The notes under the pieces: model-generated
What the model saw: only the letters and a program-made list of their open reading frames with translations
Told to the model about the DNA's origin: nothing
Database searches by the model: none
Shown here: positions 19,661 to 30,060 of the stretch, piece by piece
How the letters are laid out: each line of letters opens with the position of its first letter
How positions within the stretch are numbered: the stretch's first letter is position 1
Made by a program: the position numbers and the translations under genes
Source: Mantis religiosa
Taxonomy: Eukaryota; Arthropoda; Insecta; Mantodea; Mantidae
Direction of reading: 5' to 3'
NCBI GenBank assembly: GCA_030765055.1
Contig: CM060953.1
Location: 19,841,137-19,905,136, forward strand
Length of the DNA: 64,000 nucleotides

Positions 19661-20260
19661 TTTATCACTTACGTGGTACGTATTCATAAATCTTTTCACC
19701 TCTGTGTGTCGGTTAAGTACTAAACTTGGCATTTAAATTCACTGCCTTGCCAGCGTTTTTAAATGTATTTTTCCATCTCCCACAACAGGTCCTTATGTTG
19801 AAGCTGAATAATTTGGTACAAAATGCGCTGAAGATGGAAGACAAGCACCTTATGTGTCAATCTAGAGGAAGTATGCCTTGGCGCAATGTTAAGATTATAT
19901 CCTTTTATAAAATACTCAATACTAAATCATTGCAGATTAAGATTCTGCGAACTTGCAGATCGGTACTACGCATCTTCACACTACAATGATCTGACGAAGA
20001 GTAAAGTCAAAACTATTTCTTTCTTACACACGCGATTTGTTCCTCTTAGATGCACGCTTAGTATAATTCTGCATAATCTCGACAGAAACAAATGTACGTC
20101 TTTCTCCTACGACGTTCTTAATCAGAAGCAAGATCTGTAAAACTTTTAGCTAGCAATTTCCTCTCATTTGAGGCTGTCATGGTTACACATAACCTACCTT
20201 ACATTTTATCTATTTTATTAAACATTACAATTCCTCCAACTATTACTCTCAAAAACATAA
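19661..20260. other. Spacer with ~450-bp unique insert
   Basis: To about 19796 this is the usual spacer (ACAACAGGTCCTTA). Then sequence not seen elsewhere in the window runs to about 20240, with two overlapping + frames (19726-19989, 19886-20140) that I cannot identify. The usual spacer resumes afterwards (GCTCCATATATCGCGATTG at about 20341). It is probably an insertion of unknown type, as no terminal repeats were found. Confidence 0.4.
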
Positions 20261-20507
20261 AATATCTAAAATAACTGCTTCAATATGTAACATATTTCGA
20301 AGATTAATATAACTGTAAGTCGATCTTGGTGGTACCCCATGCTCCATATATCGCGATTGTTTAACATTCCAGGACGACACACCTTTTCCAAATGAAAATA
20401 CTTCTATGTTCCTACAGAACCAATTCGTTGTAAAGAAATTCAATTCGTCATTTTAAATAGCTTAAGATAATACAGAAACCCATAGACAAAAACTCAGGTG
20501 TGTAATA
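20261..20507. repeat. Spacer continuation
   Basis: Diverged R-core/PLE-B spacer (CCATATATCGCGATTGTTTA, ACACACCTTTTCCAAATGAA) that ends in a PLE-B-like CAAAAACTCAGGTGTGTAAT before the next R-core. It contains no gene. Confidence 0.45.
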
Positions 20508-20830
20508 TATCCTTTATTTTATCCGTGGTCCTGTACACCTGACATCCATTCCAACACAGAATTATTTATTCGTTCAAACTTCTATCAAAACACGTTCTAA
20601 TTATTGTTTATTTTCGTGACGTAGGAATCAAATGAACCTAATGCATTTGGAAGAGTACAAACATACTTAATTTAAAACTTCGTAAATAATTGGCAGTTTT
20701 CCTCAACGCGGCAATATATTACAGGTGGAGCCATCTGTGTACAGCAACACGGGGTAGGAACGGAATTTTTACTCAATTTACTTGTCAACCAAAATTCCTC
20801 TCTTCGCGGTTAATTAGGAGTTAACGAATC
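20508..20830 (+). repeat. R-core copy 7
   Basis: Motif at 20724-20737 (GGTGGAGCCATCTG, then TGTACAGC). DDE-T-type lead, followed by ATAGTTTCATGTAAAGTCCC leading into DDE-T. Confidence 0.82.
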
Positions 20831-21701
20831 GTATCCTTTAAATTAATAGTTTCATGTAAAGTCCCGCAATGTTTCCAGAACACGGATTTTCATGTTCTTC
20901 GAGCTCACATCAAACTTTCTTTTTCTTCTCTTTCCAAATCCTATACTCAGTAACCCCCACTACCAAGTACAGTTGACTGTAATGTACAGTGACAGTCATA
21001 TGCCTATCAATTATGTATTAACAAATGAATACTGTAATTATGTTGAATGGTTAATGACAATGATAAATCCTAATTTACCCCTTAACTCGGTGCTAGCAAA
21101 ATATAATGTCTCTTACTATAATACACAAGTAGATAAGCCTCCAACGTCAAGTTCTTTAAGAAGATATATACTTTCTCAGCTACAAAATCACAATATTCCG
21201 TTTGATGAAAGTAGAAATTAGCAGCAGAACAAAGCTCTATGGACTAATTCCAGCTAAAAAACCGACTGAGAAAAGCACTTTGATTGACCACATATTGTCA
21301 AAAATATAACCACACAACCACAAGGCCTCCTCCATAGCATCCACATCTAAATGTTGTAGAGAGATACCAAACAAAATTTCAATGGAGATATGTAACTTTT
21401 AAAATGAAGGATGGAATTAATGATTTGGTAAAATTCGACAAAAGAAAAACTTATAATTGACAATGTGATGGAACAGTGTGGAGGATGACTGTGATAATGA
21501 CTCAGCAGATGAAGATATGTCAGCGTAGAAGAATTATAATATTATTAGAGGCAAAATTGTTGAACCTAGTGTTAGGTTGTTGTGTGTAATGTTCTTAGGT
21601 TAATGTTGTTGTTAGGTTGTTGCATAATAATTGCACAACAAAAATAATTTTAAAATAATAAGGAAATATATCGAATCATACTACGAAATAAACTTACAAA
21701 G
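20831..21701 (+). pseudogene. DDE-T transposase remnant (copy 4), best N-ward preservation
   Basis: An open frame at 20892-21221 contains YVEWLMTMINPNLPLNSVLA, then NVSYYNTQVDKPPTSSSLRR and LSQLQNHNIPFDESRN. This is the family's stretch around the second catalytic Asp (normally DNASYH), but here the Asp is replaced (KYNVSYY). After a frameshift NKPTEKSTLIDHI and a KASSIASTSKCC stretch follow where LPPY...NPIE is expected, so the catalytic Glu motif is eroded. The 3' flank is cut short (GTTGTTAGGTTGTTG duplication). Confidence 0.75.
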
Positions 21702-21920
21702 TTTGTTGTTTATATAATTAATTCAGGTGACCTCCATTCTCATACAAAATAACTTCTTAGATAAAATTTATACCAAAATACATTCTAATTACTGTTTACT
21801 TTTATTCAGTGAAGCGTAAATAAACCCAATGTAGATACAAACCTGTTACATACAGTTCATTTTAAAACTTTGTAAATAATTACAAATTTTCTTTACCGCG
21901 GTAGTATATTACAGCTGGAG
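21702..21920 (+). repeat. R-core copy 8, truncated
   Basis: Runs normally to TATTACAGCTGGAG, where the GCCATCTG motif should follow, and instead passes into a short tandem of TATATATGGAGAA units (about 21910-21950). The right half is missing. Confidence 0.75.
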
Positions 21921-22030
21921 AATATATATATGGAGAATATATATGGAGAATCGAGAAGTAGTTCGACTAAAAATTATATTAATTTTGTGCTTTATTTTAT
22001 TTTTTATTTATTTATAATATTTTTTTCTTT
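21910..22030. repeat. Short tandem repeat and AT-rich tract
   Basis: About three GGAGAATATATATATGGAGAA-like units, then the GTTCGACTAGAAATTATATT-like linker and a T/A-rich tract bordering SINE-B. This may be the slippage scar of a breakpoint in the R-core. Confidence 0.55.
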
Positions 22031-22263
22031 GTAAATTTACGTCCTGCAACGTTAAGTCATATCGGACTATGAATGAGATTAGGGAAATGTTACTCAAATG
22101 AGTCCGGGGTCCATTGAGCTTAGAGGTACTCGACATTCGTCTTTAAGGATAAGGAAAATCCCCGGAAAAGCCTTATCCAAGTAGCTTACTCCGACCGAGA
22201 ATCGAACTCGGATACTCTTGAACCTGAGGCAGACACGCTACCATCTACGCTACCGAGATGGGC
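22031..22263 (-). mobile_element. SINE-B copy 1 (tRNA-derived)
   Basis: Minus-strand head: GCCCATCTCGGTAGCGTAGATGG, whose TAGCGTAGATGG portion fits an A box, then GCCTCAGGTTCAAGAG and the B box GAGTTCGATTC. The body has CTTTTCCGGGGATTTTCC and ends in a CGATATGACTTAACGTTGCA-like tail. This and the 33-kb copy are the best preserved of the family. The bordering T/A-rich stretch at left would be its tail. Confidence 0.82.
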
Positions 22264-22385
22264 TTCTGTACTTCATTGTATCATAGTCCTTAACTCATAG
22301 GAATGTTTCAAAATGTTTGATTTTCTCAAGAACGACTCCACAGAATTTAATTTAATCTCTATACATGTATAGCATTCATTTCGTG
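22264..22385. repeat. Linker before PLE-A
   Basis: TACTTCATTGTATCATAGTC and TTTGATTTTCTCAAGAACGA link SINE-B to PLE-A, as at 33.30-33.41 kb. A homologous linker precedes the second half of each GC block. Confidence 0.5.
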
Positions 22386-23429
22386 ACAAATGAAAGGTAT
22401 ATCTAGAATTTTGTGACAGTAGCACTGATCTTGTCTTTATTGTGCATCACTCATCTATAACTGGAAAATTTAGAAGATGGAAAACAAATGTTTCCACTCA
22501 GCGTTGTATTATATTCGGCTCTGTGACATACTCTACCAAGTGAGGCATCAATTGTCTTTCTTAGATTTAACGATCGTAAGACAAAATGACAGTGTACAAT
22601 TTGGAATCTACAGAAACCCTACAAACACAGATAATTAGTTTCAATACTCTGTGACATAAATTAGCTGCTCTTAGAAGTTTGACCCGTAGACTGAATAGCA
22701 TACCTTTAGATCAAAAACAATATGAGGAATTTACATTTACATTAAATACAGGAAAAATGGTTTCAATCCAAACTCAACAAAAAAATAATCAATGGCGACT
22801 GCAAGTAAAAGAAATTCAAACAGATCACTACTTTACAAAACATAAATAAAAACTAGAAATACCACAAATTCACTTACCACCCTTGGACATTTCTGAAGTA
22901 TGAACGAACATTTAAAGATTATGGCATCAACCTAGCTCCACAAAACAGATTCTCGCTCAAGAAATTTTTAAATACTCCCTTAACAAAGTGACCCCACCAG
23001 AACAAAACTGTAGCATACATAGGATAAATTGTGAAGACTGTGACAAATTTTATATTGGTTTGGCGAAGAGAAATTTAAAAACTAGGTTAACAGAACACCG
23101 TAGGAACATAAAATATAAACATACAGAAAAATCGGCAGTTGCTCTTCATTTCTGGAATAATACTCACCACATCGGGGACGAGATCAAACTACTAAAGCCA
23201 TTGTCAACAAAACTTGAACTTACAACATAGCAATACATTTTATGATTAAAACATTCCACATAATTTAAATTTTGATGTGCCATCAGTGAATGGTCTATTG
23301 AACTTATGTAAACAATCTTCCGAGAGAGGGAGCCAATTACAAGAGATACAGACAACAACCGTGAGAGTCGCTAATCAGCTTATGATCATACTTCAACTGT
23401 TTCGAAAACGTTCCTGAATTTGTAAAAGG
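22386..23429 (+). pseudogene. PLE-A: RT thumb and GIY-YIG endonuclease, copy 1
   Basis: Penelope-like element relic. About 22550-22800 reads LSFLDLTIVRQ, QFGIYRKP, HKLAALRSL, RRLNSIPLDQKQYEEF, the conserved end of a PLE reverse transcriptase. Frame 22988-23230 gives INCEDCDKFYIGLAKRNLK, then TRLTEHRRNIKY and SAVALHFWNNTHHIGDEIKL: a GIY-YIG-type endonuclease with the CC(x)KFYIG core (residues 14-25), the conserved R and EHR. Stops and a frameshift separate the two parts, and the catalytic RT palm is missing. In PLEs this nuclease makes the target cut for primed reverse transcription. Confidence 0.82.
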
Positions 23430-23640
23430 ACGTGAGTGAAGTTATAAGTTTTGAAAACTATGACCTAATGTTAGTCTTTATACACAAATCAGTGATACTT
23501 CAGAGGGTGAAATCATCGCAGTGAGATATCACTGACATTGGGGGACAAGGAAATCAGCTAAGAGACTCGCATCAAATATTTCATGCATTTCAGGGTTCAA
23601 GAAACATGGCGCGGCAAATAGCAGCTACGGGTAATGGAAA
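23430..23640 (+). repeat. DDE-T 3' flank alone
   Basis: The PLE-A tail passes into the 3' flank of DDE-T (CGCAGTGAGATATCACTGAC, GCAGCTACGGGTAATGG) without transposase sequence. The same junction is found at 34.43 and 38.45 kb, so PLE-A or PLE-B and this flank were already fused before amplification. Confidence 0.55.
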
Positions 23641-23861
23641 CTTTTTTGTATTTTTTTGTAATTTACGTTCTCCAACATTAAGTCATATCGCACGATGAAT
23701 AGAATGGATTATATGATGCTTAAATGAGTCCAGGATCCATAGAGCTTACAGTTACTCGACATTCGTCTTTAAGGATAACGGAAAACCCTGGAAAAAGCCT
23801 TATCCAGAAAGCTCACCCCGACCGAGGCACACAGGCTACCATCTACTCTATTGAGGCGCGC
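23641..23861 (-). mobile_element. SINE-B copy 2, B box deleted
   Basis: The body (ATTTACGTTCTCCAACATTA to CTTATCCAGAAAGCTCACCC) is followed directly by the A-box end (GGCTACCATCTACTCTATTG), with the B-box region missing. Paralogue of 34655-34907, which retains GAATCGAACTCGGATCC. Confidence 0.7.
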
Positions 23862-23883
23862 TTTTGTGCTTTATTGTATCATA

Positions 23884-24548
23884 GTAAACTTTCACCTGTA
23901 ACGTGAAAGACAAAATTTTCTGCCGCCATCGATTTGAGCAAACTGCACAATTGAAATGGGTAAATGTATTTCATAATGTGGAAGAAATAAAACAACACTA
24001 TTAGAATAAAGTACACTAATGGAAGAAAAAAATTGAAAGAGTTATAATTGAAGACAATGGGATGGACATATTGATGATGGCAATGATTCAACATAAGAAG
24101 ATATGTCAAACCTGGAAGAAATAAAATATGATTACAGCCAAAAATGTTTAACTCCGTTAAGTTGTGTGTAAGTGAAAAATCTTTCTGGAAACATAGTATC
24201 TAATTTGTTGGAGATGGACACTGCGGCTTCCCTAAACAGCGACACTTGAAATAAACAATCCAGTGACTCTTGAGGGAGTGAAGTTTCTGCAAAGAGATGT
24301 CACTGCTATTGAAGACCAGGAAAAGCAGGTAAGAGACTTTGATCAAATCTGTCATTTAAATATTTCATCGTTCAAGGAGCATTGCGTGACCAATAGTAGC
24401 TGAGGGCAAGGTATGCGTGATAATTTTCCAAACCCTGTTACTAGTCATGTTGTGATGGAAGCTTGTTGCAAACCTCAAGTTACTATAATTATACAGCAAA
24501 ATTTTACAGATTTTGAATTGAGATCTTACAATGAAAAATGGTTATAAA
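23884..24548 (+). pseudogene. DDE-T C-terminus and 3' flank (copy 5)
   Basis: In broken frames: VKDKIFCRHRFEQTAQLKWV, N-terminal to a VDEIKQHY-like motif and an acidic tail (ENNGMD...), the C-terminal helix region of the transposase. The flank from about 24130 has the usual TGTGTGTAAGTGAAAAATC and GAGATGTCACT. The catalytic core is lost upstream of SINE-B. Confidence 0.62.
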
Positions 24549-24868
24549 AATTGTGGTTTATATATTAAATTCAGGAGACTTCCATTCTCGTATAGAATTA
24601 CGTTTGCGGTCAAATTTGCGTCAAAATACAATCGAATTACTGTTTACTTTCATACTGTTAAATGCATCCAAAGTTAAAGTATATGTAAAGAGTATAAATG
24701 CAGTTCCCATTAACAATATGCAAATAGTTACGAATTTTCTTCACTGCGGCAGCATATTACTGGTGGCGCCATCTGTGGAGAGGAAGACGAGGTTGGAACA
24801 TTAGCACTGTTTTTTTCTCAACTAAAGTTGCCTCCTGACGGTTAATTGAGTACTAAAAGAGCGTGTCA
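24549..24868 (+). repeat. R-core copy 9, keeps GGCGCC
   Basis: The motif at 24762-24775 is GGTGGCGCCATCTG, probably the ancestral form because it preserves the CpG. Followed immediately by PLE-B without the usual spacer. Confidence 0.85.
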
Positions 24869-24995
24869 TTGAACATTAGGCTTAAAGAGTATTTTAGAAA
24901 CATCAACAACAAAAAATCGGCGGTAGGGTACCATTTATGCAATAAGCATCACGATATAGAACAACAAATACATTTATTAAAAAGTATTCAAGGCT
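24869..24995 (+). pseudogene. PLE-B remnant copy 3
   Basis: An open stretch from 24863: NIRLKEYFRNINNKKSAVGY, then HHDIEQQIHLLKSIQGS. Best-kept segment of this PLE's C-terminal domain after the GIY-YIG core. It stops at GGCTCGTGGGC, where module G begins. The same junction occurs at 36.03, 60.28 and 62.35 kb. Confidence 0.7.
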
Positions 24996-25194
24996 CGTGG
25001 GCAGAAGAGAAAGAGGCAGAGAGAGGCTCCCGATTCTTCAGTCTATTGTTGTTGCCCGGCATTCTAGAAACAATGGCTGGTGGCTATACATACCACGCAG
25101 GTGTTAGAAGAGCAGTTGTATGATGGTTATTGTGACAGTCGAAGTTTGAAATGTACTGAAGTGACTTCTTTAACCGACCCCACCTTTTAGACGG
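24996..25194 (+). promoter_or_regulatory. Module G copy 1, promoter-like
   Basis: GAAAGAGGCAGAGAGAGGCT, then GAAACAATGGCTGG and a TATA-like TATACATA near 25085, followed by GTGTTAGAAGAGCAGTTGTA where an initiator would lie. In the copies at 36, 60 and 62 kb the box is TATAAATA. With the AATAAA of module K about 220 bp downstream, G plus K looks like a promoter-to-polyA unit, possibly the terminal repeat of a retroelement. Confidence 0.45.
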
Positions 25195-25750
25195 CTGATT
25201 GTTAATTTCAGGCCTTTTTACTGCAACAGAAGTAGCTTTATAATTCTAAAAGACGGATTCCCGAATCTACGTAATCTACAGAACAGTAATAATTATTTAT
25301 GTAATAAATTCTATTGCAGTCAAATGGCCATACACAAAGAGCAAACTACAAACAATTGCCAATTATTCAGTTTTGCGCACTGAGGCCTTGGTTCACATAA
25401 TCTTTGATTGGGCTTTTTCCTGCACAGTTCTATGTGGTAACGTTCACATCTTTGTCCACAAAAGTTCCACTCACTCGTCTCTGCTGGCTCATGGTGTAAT
25501 GCAGTCTTACAGACGAGATGATGGAAACCGAGTGCCGCAATTCTAGTAAACGAGTGCCCAATGACAAAGTTGGATGTGGTCAATGTCCGGTAAATCCATG
25601 GCCCCCGATTCAATAAATCTTGTGAAAGCATGTTAAATGTCAGGTGCAGTGAAAATTTAAGAAAGATGTAGCATTGAAAGATAATTGTACAGCTCATGCG
25701 CTATAAAAAGTATCACCTAGAATTGGATACAAACCATGAAATTAAGTTAC
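25195..25750. repeat. Module K copy 2
   Basis: From ACGGCTGATTGTTAATTTC through CTATTGCAGTCAAATGGCCA. A deletion removes the ATTCTCAATATTATCCTAAT segment. Contains the longest version of the antisense Cys-rich ORF. Confidence 0.65.
25320..25697 (-). other. Cys-rich ORF, copy 2 (125 codons)
   Basis: MSCTIIFQCYIFLKFSLHLT at the N-terminus, then FHHLVCKTALHHEPAETSEW and CGQRCERYHIELC. A frame change relative to copy 1 adds a different tail after KKPNQ. Near-identical to the 1.7-kb copy and distant from the 36- and 61-kb copies. Unknown function and no recognisable domain. Confidence 0.35.
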
Positions 25751-26078
25751 AAAATTGTTACTTATATATTTACTTCAGATGACTTCAATTCTCAAACAGA
25801 ATTACTTGTACGGTAAAATTTATATTAATTTATATCCCAATTACTGTTTAATTTCACAGAATTAGGTGGAAATTAACTTTAGGTATAGGTAAACAGTATA
25901 AATACCTTTCAATGAAACACTTTGTAAATAATTACAAATTTTGTTCACCGTGGTAGGATATTACTGTTGGAGCCATCTGTTGATAGGAAGACGAGGTCGG
26001 AACATTAGCATCTGTTAATTTATTTCACAACTAAAGTGCCACCTTACGGTTAATTGAGAACTAAAGGAGCGTGTCATT
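25751..26078 (+). repeat. R-core copy 10
   Basis: Motif at 25966-25979 reads GTTGGAGCCATCTG (one change). Like copy 1 it follows module K and precedes the long spacer to PLE-B. Confidence 0.83.
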
Positions 26079-26414
26079 ACAACATACATGGTAAACATTT
26101 ATAAAACTTTTAGCGTCTCTGTGTGTCGATTAAACACTAAACTGGGCATTTAGATTCAGTGCCTTGCAAGAAATGTTCGATGTAATTTGCCGTCTCACAC
26201 AACAGGTCCTTAGGTGTAACATTGTCCTGAAATTAACATAAATTTAAGAGGAATTAATGCTCGATGCTCCATATATTGCTTGTTTTACCATCGCAGGGCT
26301 ACACAACTTTTCCATAAGAACGTATATATTTGGCCTCACACAACAAAATCAATGTACTTCTTTTAAAATCTTGTAATTAATACCAAGTAAAACCCCACAG
26401 ACAAAACAAAATGT
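26079..26414. repeat. Spacer between R-core and PLE-B
   Basis: Close copy of 2341-2682, without the LTR-A insertion (AATACCAAGTAAAACCCCAC). Confidence 0.55.
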
Positions 26415-26621
26415 AAGTTGAACATTATGCTGAACGCACGTTTTAGAAACATCAAGAACAGTAACATTGGCAGTAGCGCACCATTTATGGAATGAGAATC
26501 ACGATATAGAAGAATAAATACATTTATTTAAAAGTGTTCGGGGTCCAACTTCATTAATCACGCAGTATGGAGAAAAACTGACCAATTTTGACCCCTACAT
26601 TGAAGAGAATCTAAAATGAAA
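26415..26621 (+). pseudogene. PLE-B remnant copy 4
   Basis: Lacks the INCKDC start (deleted to GACAAAACAAAATGTAAGTT) and continues with the RNIKNS, NENHDIEE-like and SVRGP segments in broken frames, ending at SINE-A. Confidence 0.6.
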
Positions 26622-26858
26622 TGTGTAGTGTTTAAAGCCCGCTTTTACTAACGCGGCACCGCAGACGGTGACAATGATGTTACAAGAGTTGAAGATGCAA
26701 TGGTGGAATGAGATCTCAGAGGAAACCGGAAATTCCGGAGAAACCTCGTCCCAGTAGCGTGTTGTCATTAACAAATTTTATCTTTTGGTGGTATAGGATA
26801 GAACCCGAGTAGCTTTGGTGAGAGTGGAGAGGTTTAACCACTCAGCCACGCCACGCAG
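26622..26858 (-). mobile_element. SINE-A copy 3
   Basis: Paralogue of copy 1 at the same PLE-B junction. A-box-like TGGCTGAGTGGTTAAACC is intact, but the B box has decayed (CTCGGGTTCTATCC). The tail is CTTTAAACACTACACATTTC. Confidence 0.75.
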
Positions 26859-27298
26859 CTAAGATGCAGAACCTTAAGTTTATCAAGACACCAAGGGAGA
26901 CGCCACAATCGCGTCATACGCCGCAGAGGACGTGGTGCGGGCCCTGCGGACCCTTAGCCCTCGAGACACTTCTGTCGTTACGAAGAGGAACCTCGGGCCG
27001 AAAATTCGAGCCCATCCCGAAGGGGAGCTCTTCGGATTGGTTCTGACTCGAGAGGGCAGTGTATTCCCCGACACCCGCAGGAGATTGGATACCTCCGGAC
27101 AGTTCTCGACCGCCCGGATAGGGCAGAGGGTTACCTAAAACGTCCCGAGGACCAACCTGCAGGGCCAGCAGAAGGTGTGCTAAATTACCAGGTGGCCACA
27201 CCGAGGTTTTCGATAGTCTACCCAACGTGGTTGACGCGCGTATGTGGCGTATTCAGTTCCACCTGTCTTGAGATGGAGCGGTCTTTAGAAATGAAATA
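26859..27298. repeat. GC-rich block 2, first half
   Basis: Shares ACGAAGAGGAACCTCGGGCC with the first half of block 1, but TTCGGATTGGTTCTGACTCG differs from block 1. It includes ATTACCAGGTGGCC. Frames on both strands are not conserved with the other copies. Confidence 0.55.
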
Positions 27299-27532
27299 TG
27301 TAGTGTTTAATGCCCGCTTTACTACATACGGCACCGCAGGCGGTGACACTGGTGATACATGAGATGAAAATGGAGCACCGGAAGAATGAGATGGCGGGGG
27401 AAAACTGATGAACCGGAGAAACCCGCCACAGCGCCGTGTTGTCCACCACAAATCTCAGTTTGCGGTCACCTGGAATCGAACCCGGGCAGCATTGGTGAGA
27501 GCCAAGCGGTCTAACCACTGAGCCTCGGCGCG
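27299..27532 (-). mobile_element. SINE-A copy 4
   Basis: A box TGGTTAGACCGCTTGG-like with GAGGCTCAGTGG; B box GGGTTCGATTCC intact. Same site as copy 2 at 3.6 kb, with CTTTAGA and CCTTCGA edges. The empty version is at about 54.86 kb. Confidence 0.85.
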
Positions 27533-27814
27533 GCCAGGTTCCTTCGACTGAAGCTATTTCACCGAAGTTTTCCATGGCTTCCGGCTTGTTATGGGCCGGG
27601 ATCTTCCGACTTTCGGGTTGACCTCGTTGTACAAGTCCACATTAGCTGAAGGACATTAGGAAGATCGTAACGAAGCGTGATCTAGGTAAACACAAGTAAT
27701 ATATGTTCGACTAGAAATTATATTAATTTTGTACTTCATTGTATCATAGTCCTTATATGTAGGAATTGTTTAACAAGTTTGTTTTTCAAACATGACTCCA
27801 AGGATTTTAATTAA
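27533..27814. repeat. AT-rich linker of GC block 2
   Basis: Same as 3832-4109, slightly diverged (AACACAAGTAATATATGTTC). I see no gene. Confidence 0.5.
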
Positions 27815-28275
27815 AACACGACATGTGTATTGCCCTCGTAGGGGAGGGGAGCAGTCCCCTTCAGCTGCCGTGGTGGTGACGTTACGGACACCTAGCACTC
27901 GTGGTAGCTCTGACGTTACTAGAGGAACCTTGGGCCGAACATTCGAGCCTCACCCTGAATGGGAGATGTTTCGATTGGGTTGGACTCGAGGGACAGTGGT
28001 TCCCGATACTCGTGGGAGATCGGATACGTCTCCGGACGAGGTTGAGGGAAGCTATATATTGCCGCGTACTAGCCTGCATAGCTAGTAGGTGTGCTAGATC
28101 ACCAGGTGGCCTATCGAGGTTAATCGGTAGCCTTCCTCTTTGGGTTTGGCTCGCGTAAGTAGTGTATCCACTGCCATCCCGTCTTGAGTCCACAGGACCA
28201 GATGGAGCGGCTTGTTATTCTCTGGGTCTTGCTCTATGGAAAGCTCCGCAGAGACGCCGGGCGCCCTTTGTATGT
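27815..28275. repeat. GC-rich block 2, second half
   Basis: From CCCTCGTAGGGGAGGGGAGC to AGACGCCGGGCGCC. Contains AGATCACCAGGTGGCC and TTAATCGGTAGCC landmarks. No recognisable product. Confidence 0.55.
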
Positions 28276-28599
28276 TTCATATTTAGTATTTGTGCACATA
28301 ATGCTTCCCGTTATTGTTTATTCCTATTTAATTTAAATAACTTTTCGCTGTACCAATTAGACATCGGTACATGTGTAGACCAGTTCGGTGTAGTTCATAA
28401 ATATCTTGAGGATCTGCAGTAACCATGGAAACAAGATAGGTAAGGAAATCATAAGAGATATTTTGCATATACGCTACCGAGGCGGGATGCAAACCTAAAC
28501 AGTGGCATTACCGCTCTTAGGTCACAATAATTGCACTATTCAAGTGTTCAAGAGGGTTAAGATCACAATCGATTTATACCATGAAAGAAAGTTAGAAAG
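28276..28599. repeat. Spacer J copy 2
   Basis: Copy of 4576-4897, including the TATCTTGAGGATCTGCAGTA and ACCATGGAAACAAGATAGGT landmarks. The antisense TYLVSMVTADPQDIYELHR peptide can still be read. No gene is recognised. Confidence 0.45.
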
Positions 28600-28790
28600 T
28601 TTGTTGTTTATATATTTAATTCAGATGACTTCCATTCTCATACAGAATTACTTCTTAGGTCAAATTTATGTCAACATTTATTCTAATTACTGTCTACTTT
28701 TTTCAGTGAAACGCGAATGAGGTATGACCATTCCGCTCGTTCAATTGTTTGTCACCCTGGCGGTTATTTAAGAACTAAATGAGCGTGTAA
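28600..28790 (+). repeat. R-core copy 11, internally deleted
   Basis: Has the same internal deletion as the 4.9-kb copy (TTACTGTCTACTTTTTTCAG then GTGAAACGCGAATGAGG, then GGCGGTTATTTAAGAAC). The GCCATCTG motif is absent. Confidence 0.75.
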
Positions 28791-29201
28791 TTATAAAGTA
28801 CATGGTACATAGCTATATAACTTTTAACATGAACATGTGTATCGGTTAAATAGTAAATAGTTAAATTAAGTACAGATGGTTGCATGAAGTTTTAATAACA
28901 TTTGCCCTCTCAGATAACAGGTCCTTAGGTGTAACATTTTTTTTTAAATTAGGACAACTAAACTGGGCATTTAAATTTCCTGCCTTGCAAGAGCCTTCCA
29001 ACGATACCTGCCCTCTTGTACTACAGGTCCATATGTGCAACATTCTTCGAATATTAGTAAAACTTTGATTCGGACTGGTACTCGATGATCCATATATTTC
29101 TGGTTTTCACCATCCCAGGATTACACACATTTTCCAAAAGAACATGTTACTTTGCCTACAAAAGAAAATCAGTGTACCACAGCTTTCGAAATCATATATA
29201 C
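28791..29201. repeat. Spacer before LTR-A copy 2
   Basis: Close copy of 5088-5498, ending CATATATAC at the LTR-A boundary. It holds no gene. Confidence 0.5.
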
Positions 29202-29714
29202 TGTCACCAGGCATTGTTTTGCGGCGGACTACGGCCCTCACGTATGGGAACGGAGACACAGAGAGAAAGAGAGAGAAGCGAAGAAATAAAGAGACAGAAG
29301 GGCCCCAAGCCACGACTAAGCCGGCGCGCGCTAGCGCTGGCTGAGAGGGAAAGAGACGGAGATAGTCTGGATAATTCTTTTCTTTCTCTCGCCATCGTGA
29401 AAGATCGTTATACTTCGACAAGTTTCGAGATATGATTGTTGCGTTATAAATGAGAGAGAAGCGGACTCAGCTGCCAGTCATGAATGGAGTTTTGCTGCAG
29501 TGTATGGACATTTGAATTGTTTCGACTTTAGAACTGATAATCGTGTAGTGATTTGAAAGTGAATTCTTTTGTTTGTTTTCGTGTGGTGAAGCCACGAGAG
29601 ACTGTGTGTGTGTATGTTGCCGCAATGGGCTGTAAAAGTGTCTTTCTGTGAAAGTAAAGGGCATTTTGAAATTCTACAAATCTGACTTGAATTTTACCAA
29701 CCGACAAAGTGGCA
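29202..29714 (+). mobile_element. Solo LTR-A copy 2 (513 bp)
   Basis: TGTCAC start, GTGGCA end (one change from the 5.5-kb copy). TATA box TATAAAT at 29445-29451. The initiator has lost a G (CCAGTCATGAATGG). The polyadenylation signal has decayed to AGTAAA. Same flanks as copy 1, so it was duplicated with the host unit and did not insert independently. Confidence 0.75.
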
Positions 29715-30060
29715 ACACAGAGCATAACACAGGACACGCCTAAAGATCAAAACTCAGTTTGTGTACCTGATAAATAGCAAATACTGACAGTCTTTACAAT
29801 GTCAAAAACCAAACGGAAGGTGAACATTAGGCTTTAACAGCATTTTAGAAACATCAAGAACAGACAAATCGGCAGTAGGTACCATTTATGGAATGAGAAT
29901 CACGATATAGAACAAGAAATCCGTATATTAAAATGCGTTCAGGGTTCAACCTCATTAAGCACGTTGAAAAAAAATATGATGGAGAACTAAAGTTTCGACA
30001 CTACCTTGTAAGAGAACCTGAAAAGAAATGTGTTTTATTTAACGCCTGGTTTCAATGTAC
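29715..30060 (+). pseudogene. PLE-B remnant copy 5
   Basis: Reads VYLINSKY, then RNIKNRQIGS and NENHDIEQEIRILKCVQGST across frames, LTTLKK and EPEKKCVLFN. Paralogue of 6014-6340. Not interrupted by SINE-A. Confidence 0.65.

Noticed and set aside
23879..24109. Hydrophobic minus-strand frames near DDE-T ends (also 15248, 18835, 50973)
   Set aside because: Antisense of the acidic, AT-rich DDE-T C-terminus; not independent genes.
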